Shown: positions 5,132 to 8,547 of the stretch, piece by piece | Layout of the letters: the number at the start of each line of letters is the position of its first letter | How positions within the stretch are numbered: position 1 is the stretch's first letter | Source: Thermoplasmata archaeon | GTDB lineage: Archaea > Thermoplasmatota > Thermoplasmata > Lutacidiplasmatales > UBA184 | Direction of reading: 5' to 3' | DNA: 8,547 nucleotides | Assembly (NCBI GenBank): GCA_030043835.1 | Contig: JASHWY010000031.1 | Coordinates: 1 to 8,547 of the forward strand | Made by a program: the position numbers and the translations under genes | The notes under the pieces: model-generated | Database searches by the model: none | Seen by the model: only the letters and a program-made list of their open reading frames with translations | Told to the model about the DNA's origin: nothing

Positions 5132-6529
5132 GTGCCGGCGGGCTCCCGGGCCGAGAGCATCCTCGATCTCGTCGGTAACACTCCCACGATCCCGCTGCGC
5201 CGGGTGACGACCGGGGTCCCGTACCGCGTCCTCGCGAAGCTCGAGTACCTCAACCCGGGCGGTTCCGTCAAGGACCGGATCGGGGCGACGATGATCGACG
5301 ACGCCGAGAGAAAGGGCCTCCTAAAGCCCGGAGGCACGATCGTCGAGGCGACGAGCGGGAACACGGGCGTTGGGCTTGCGCTGATCGCCGCCGTCCGTGG
5401 CTACCGGGCGGTGTTCGTCATTCCCGACAAGATGAGCTCGGAGAAGATCCGGCTCCTCCGGGCGTACGGGGCCCGGGTGATCGTGACCCCAAGCCAACTT
5501 CCACCCGACCATCCGATGAGCCACTACTCGGTCGCGCGTCGCCTCGCGCAGGAGATCGCCGGCGCGTTTTATCCGAACCAGTACGAGAACCCCGGCAATC
5601 CCGAGGCCCACTACCGGACCACGGGACCCGAGATCGATCGGGACGGAGGGCCCGATCTCTCGGCGGTCATCGGAACGGTCGGGACCGGAGGTACGATGAG
5701 CGGGGTCGGCCGGTACTTCAAGGAGCACCGGCCCTCCGTTCGGATCGTCGCCGTGGACCCCGCGGGCTCGGTGCTCGGTCCGTACTTTAGAACCCATGAG
5801 CTCACGCGGGCGATCCCGTACCAGGTCGAAGGGATCGGGGAGGACATGGTTCCGAAGACGATCCACTTCCAGTACTTGGACGAGTTCGTCGAGGTCAACG
5901 ACCGCCAATCGTTCCTGATGGCCCGTCGCCTCGCACGGGAGGAAGGACTGTTCGTGGGAGGGTCCTCGGGCGCGGCCGTCGCGGGGGCGCTCCGATGGCT
6001 GGCCTCGCGCCCGCTGCCCGAGGGGTCGACCGTGATCGTCCTCCTACCCGACTCGGGCGATCGGTACCTCTCGAAGTTCTACTCCGATGAATGGATGCGA
6101 GAGAAGGGGTTCGTCGAGGCCGGCTTGACTGCGCGCGACCTGATCGCCCGGAAAACCGGGACACCGGCGATCGTCGCGGCGGATCCCACCACGATTGTCC
6201 GGGACGCGCTCGCGCTCCTTCGTCACCACGACGTGGGGCAATTGCCGGTGATTGCCGGGACCGTGAACATGGGAAGCCTCCAAGAGGACGAGGTGTTGCG
6301 CCGTGCCCTCGCGGACGACACGGTCATGGAGCGGACGGTCTCGGCCGTTCTCTCTCCCCCCTTCGTGGAGATCCCCGCGGATGCCCCCATCGGTGAGGTC
6401 CTCCAACGATTCAAGGAGGAGAAGGCGCTCCTCGTGCGCGACCCCGCCACGGGCACGCCGATCGGGGTCCTCACGCGGCACGACCTCGTGGGATTCCTCT
6501 CCGAGGAGGAGGGCTCCCGTGCGGTTTGA
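5132..6529 (+). CDS. cbs: Cystathionine beta-synthase (PLP enzyme) with C-terminal CBS-domain pair
   Basis: The protein is 465 residues and would condense homocysteine with serine to cystathionine, the first step of transsulfuration towards cysteine. Residues 1-320 are a fold-type II PLP domain: NPGGSVKDR (41-49) with the Schiff-base lysine K47, TSGNTG (74-79) for the substrate carboxylate, and GTGGT (184-188) for the PLP phosphate. EGIGEDMVP (233-241), VDPAGSVL before it, and GGSSG (276-280) follow the cystathionine beta-synthase pattern; cysteine synthases usually read QGIGAGFIP at the same place. From about 331 to 460 there is a pair of CBS domains (a Bateman module), the usual site for AdoMet or adenine nucleotides. 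There is no N-terminal heme domain. The GTG start is set by the TATA-like box 26 bp upstream. The end overlaps the next gene by 11 nt. A cysteine synthase acting on O-acetyl- or O-phosphoserine is the main alternative, but the adjacent gamma-lyase argues for transsulfuration. Confidence 0.92.
   Translation: MPAGSRAESILDLVGNTPTIPLRRVTTGVPYRVLAKLEYLNPGGSVKDRIGATMIDDAERKGLLKPGGTIVEATSGNTGVGLALIAAVRGYRAVFVIPDKMSSEKIRLLRAYGARVIVTPSQLPPDHPMSHYSVARRLAQEIAGAFYPNQYENPGNPEAHYRTTGPEIDRDGGPDLSAVIGTVGTGGTMSGVGRYFKEHRPSVRIVAVDPAGSVLGPYFRTHELTRAIPYQVEGIGEDMVPKTIHFQYLDEFVEVNDRQSFLMARRLAREEGLFVGGSSGAAVAGALRWLASRPLPEGSTVIVLLPDSGDRYLSKFYSDEWMREKGFVEAGLTARDLIARKTGTPAIVAADPTTIVRDALALLRHHDVGQLPVIAGTVNMGSLQEDEVLRRALADDTVMERTVSAVLSPPFVEIPADAPIGEVLQRFKEEKALLVRDPATGTPIGVLTRHDLVGFLSEEEGSRAV
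6505..6513 (+). promoter_or_regulatory. Strong Shine-Dalgarno of the gamma-lyase gene
   Basis: GGAGGAGGG ends five bases before the GTG at 6519, inside the last codons of the beta-synthase. It decides the gamma-lyase start over the upstream continuation of the same open frame and suggests translational coupling. Confidence 0.68.
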
Positions 6530-7661
6530 CACGCGCCTCATCCACGCGAAGCAGCCGCCCGACCCCCTCACCGGAGCGGTGAACCCCCCGATCTACCTCT
6601 CGTCGACGTTCCGCCAGGAGGCGCCGAATCGCAACCGCGGGTACGTCTACAGCCGCACCGCAAACCCCACCCGCTCCGTCCTCGAGGCGACGCTGGCCGA
6701 CCTCGAGTCGGGCGCGGTCGGGCTCGCATTCTCGTCGGGCCTCGGCGCGCTCGCGACGGTCCTCGAGGCGTTCCCTTCGGGGAGTCGGATCGTCGCGGTC
6801 GACGATCTCTACGGCGGGACCTGGCGGCTCTTGGACCACCACCGCCAACAGTTCGGGATCCGCGTGGATTTGGTCGACCTCACCGATCCCTCGGCCGCTC
6901 GGCGCGCGTTGCTCGAGAAGGCCGACCTCGTCTGGATCGAGACCCCGACGAACCCTCTTCTCAAGATCGTCGACCTCGTCCGCGTCGCGGGCGCCGCTCA
7001 CGCCGCGGGAGCGACGGTCGCGGTCGACAACACGTTCGCGACCCCGGCGCTCCAGCGCCCGATCGAGCTCGGGGCGGACCTCGTGCTCCACTCCACGACG
7101 AAGTACTTGGGAGGGCACTCCGACCTCATCGGGGGCGCTCTCGTGCTCCGGGACCCCAAGGTCGGGGCACGGTACGCGTGGCTCCAGAACGCGGTCGGAG
7201 CCGTGCCGAGTCCGTTCGACGCGTACCTCGTCTTGCGAGGCATCCACACGTTGGGCGTGCGCATGCGCGCCCACGAGGCGGGCGCCCGGGCCGTCGCCGA
7301 GGTCTTGGAGCCGCACCGCGCCGTCCGGGCGGTCCACTACCCGGGGCTCGCGAGCCACCCTCAGCACGCCCTCGCTCGCCGGCAGATGTCCGGATTTGGG
7401 GGCATGGTGAGCGTCGACCTTCGGGGGGGAGCTACGGCAGCCCGTCGGTTCCTGCGCCGCCTCCGCGTCTTCACGCTCGCCGAGAGCCTGGGCGGGGTAG
7501 AATCGCTCGTCGAGCACCCCGCGTCGATGACCCACGCCAGCGTTCCGCGGGATCAACGAGAGGCCCACGGGATCACCGACGGCCTCGTCCGGCTGTCGTG
7601 CGGCATTGAGGACCCTTCGGATCTTGCCGACGACGTTCGTTCGGCGCTGCGGGGACTGTAG
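6519..7661 (+). CDS. Cystathionine gamma-lyase / Cys-Met metabolism PLP enzyme
   Basis: The product is 380 residues, the normal length for the Cys/Met metabolism family (fold-type I PLP enzymes). In this operon it most likely splits cystathionine into cysteine, 2-oxobutanoate and ammonia. It begins RFDTRLIHA and has the family signatures YSRTANPTR (44-52), SSGLGA for the PLP phosphate, WIETPTNPLL, VDNTFATP with D170 contacting the PLP ring nitrogen, and STTKYLGGHSD with the Schiff-base lysine K195. SGFGGMVSVDL and ESLGGVESLVEHPASMTHAS complete the C-terminal domain. The GTG at 6519 is chosen because it gives this canonical N-terminus and has a strong Shine-Dalgarno; it overlaps the beta-synthase stop by 11 nt. 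Two bases separate its stop from the CysRS ATG. Cystathionine gamma-synthase and methionine gamma-lyase share these motifs and cannot be excluded by eye. Pairing with a beta-synthase favours the lyase. Confidence 0.9.
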   Translation: MRFDTRLIHAKQPPDPLTGAVNPPIYLSSTFRQEAPNRNRGYVYSRTANPTRSVLEATLADLESGAVGLAFSSGLGALATVLEAFPSGSRIVAVDDLYGGTWRLLDHHRQQFGIRVDLVDLTDPSAARRALLEKADLVWIETPTNPLLKIVDLVRVAGAAHAAGATVAVDNTFATPALQRPIELGADLVLHSTTKYLGGHSDLIGGALVLRDPKVGARYAWLQNAVGAVPSPFDAYLVLRGIHTLGVRMRAHEAGARAVAEVLEPHRAVRAVHYPGLASHPQHALARRQMSGFGGMVSVDLRGGATAARRFLRRLRVFTLAESLGGVESLVEHPASMTHASVPRDQREAHGITDGLVRLSCGIEDPSDLADDVRSALRGL

Positions 7662-7663
7662 CG

Positions 7664-8547
7664 ATGCGACGGATCACGCTCTACGACTCGATGAGCCGAA
7701 CGATCCGAGCCTTCGCTCCAATCACCCCGCCGTACGTCCGGATGTACGTCTGCGGCCTCACCCCCTACGCCGAGGCGCACGTCGGGCACGGCCGTTTCGC
7801 GGTCGTCTTTGACATGGTGGCCCGCGCGCTCCGCCACTGGGGGTACCGGGTCCTCTACGTCCAGAACGTCACCGACCTCGACGACAAGCTGATCGCTCGG
7901 GCCGCCGAAACCAGCGACGACCCGCTCGCCCTCGCCCATCGAAACTTCGTCGACTGGCTTCACCTCATGGACCGGCTCGCCGTTCGGTCCGTCAACTTCT
8001 ATCCGTTCGCGACGGATTTCGTCCCGGAAATCATCGCCCAGACCGAAGCCCTGGTCCAAAAGGGGTTCGCGTACGTCGCGGCGGACGGATCGGTTTACTA
8101 CCGGGTCGCCAAGTTCGCAAACTACGGGAAGCTCTCCGGCCAGAAGGTGGAGGCGTTGCGGCCGGGCTCCCGCATCGACCTCGACGACCGCAAGCAGGCC
8201 CCCGAGGATTTCGTGATCTGGAAGGCGGCAACGCCCGGCGAACCGAGCTGGGAGAGCCCGTGGGGCCCGGGCCGACCCGGTTGGCACATCGAAGACACCG
8301 CGATGACCGTCCGGCTCTTCGGACCGAAGTACGACCTCCACGGGGGCGGGCTCGACTTGATCTTCCCTCACCACGAGGCGGAGATCGCCATCGCCGAGGC
8401 CGCGACGGGCGAGTCGCCGCTCGTCAACTATTGGATGCACAACGGTCTCGTCACGATGAACGGGGAGAAGATGGCGAAGTCGGTGGGGAACGTCTCGTCG
8501 CTCGAGGGAGCGATCGACCGGTTCGGAGCGATGGTCGTCCGGTTCTA
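7664..8547 (+). CDS. cysS: Cysteinyl-tRNA synthetase, 3' truncated
   Basis: This is a class I synthetase that loads cysteine on tRNA-Cys in the cytoplasm. The first 294 residues are in the window and the frame is open to the right edge. The start is ITLYDSMSRT, followed by MYVCGLTPYAEAHVGHGR, which holds zinc ligand C30 and the HIGH motif as HVGH (39-42). YVQNVTDLDDK is the usual sequence after the Rossmann core. WHIEDTAM (about 207-214) has aspartate D211 where the well-studied enzyme has its second zinc cysteine. FPHHEAEI supplies H236 and E240, and KMAKS (269-273) is the second class signature with alanine for the usual serine. A constant +2 offset against the E. coli ligands (C28, C209, H234, E238) supports the alignment. 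ATG 7664 is two bases after the gamma-lyase stop, so the gene is co-transcribed with cysteine synthesis. The tRNA-binding helical domain lies beyond the edge. Confidence 0.95.
   Translation, partial: MRRITLYDSMSRTIRAFAPITPPYVRMYVCGLTPYAEAHVGHGRFAVVFDMVARALRHWGYRVLYVQNVTDLDDKLIARAAETSDDPLALAHRNFVDWLHLMDRLAVRSVNFYPFATDFVPEIIAQTEALVQKGFAYVAADGSVYYRVAKFANYGKLSGQKVEALRPGSRIDLDDRKQAPEDFVIWKAATPGEPSWESPWGPGRPGWHIEDTAMTVRLFGPKYDLHGGGLDLIFPHHEAEIAIAEAATGESPLVNYWMHNGLVTMNGEKMAKSVGNVSSLEGAIDRFGAMVVRF

Noticed and set aside
6303..6518. Upstream extension of the gamma-lyase frame
   Set aside because: It is out of frame within the beta-synthase CBS domains and Ser/Arg-rich. The canonical N-terminus and Shine-Dalgarno place the start at 6519.
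6471..7568. Long minus-strand open frame opposite the gamma-lyase
   Set aside because: It is a shadow of the gamma-lyase in GC-rich DNA. Its translation is rich in Arg, Asp, Glu and Val in low-complexity order, with no domain.
7553..8440. Long minus-strand open frame opposite CysRS
   Set aside because: The plus-strand frame encodes an unmistakable CysRS. The antisense frame has no recognisable motif.

Overview
The window looks like a stretch of a GC-rich archaeal chromosome, most likely from a high-GC member of Thermoplasmatota or a related euryarchaeal lineage. Four things support archaea: an archaeosine-transglycosylase-type PUA domain, a Kae1-type tRNA threonylcarbamoyl-transferase, a geranylgeranyl reductase of the archaeal membrane-lipid type, and TATA-like boxes about 25-26 bp upstream of start codons with no leader. 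The exact lineage is inference. Coding density is very high: no gap exceeds about 180 bp, and I see no insertion sequence, CRISPR array, tRNA or rRNA.

Layout. (1) Positions 2-343 hold the C-terminal end of a PUA-domain tRNA-modification enzyme, cut by the window edge. (2) Positions 428-658 encode a 76-aa protein of unknown function. (3) Positions 714-1700 encode a complete stand-alone Kae1, and 1745-2989 encode a geranylgeranyl reductase. Each has its own TATA-like box and looks leaderless. (4) On the minus strand, 4954 to 2947 is a compact three-gene operon: a BlaI/MecI-type winged-helix repressor, a four-helix membrane metalloprotease with HELGH, and a signal-peptide-bearing, single-anchor surface protein rich in glycosylation sequons. 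Its last gene overlaps the reductase tail-to-tail by 43 bp. (5) After a divergent promoter region of about 180 bp, the plus strand carries a cysteine operon: cystathionine beta-synthase with a CBS-domain pair, cystathionine gamma-lyase, and cysteinyl-tRNA synthetase, which is cut by the right edge.

How the genes work together. The rightward operon takes homocysteine and serine through cystathionine to cysteine, then loads cysteine on tRNA, so supply and use of the amino acid are transcribed together. The leftward operon has the architecture of a repressor plus membrane protease sensor relay (the BlaI-BlaR1 logic) but lacks a beta-lactam-binding sensor domain. Its third gene, a surface protein, is a candidate partner, substrate or input for that relay. 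This is the least described part of the window. Left of it are tRNA-modification genes (PUA protein, Kae1) and a lipid gene, each apparently transcribed separately.

Initiation signals fall into two classes. Three genes (Kae1, the reductase, cystathionine beta-synthase) have a TATA-like box 25-26 bp from the start codon and no Shine-Dalgarno. Two downstream operon genes (surface protein, gamma-lyase) have a clear GGAGG at normal spacing plus a short overlap with the previous gene.
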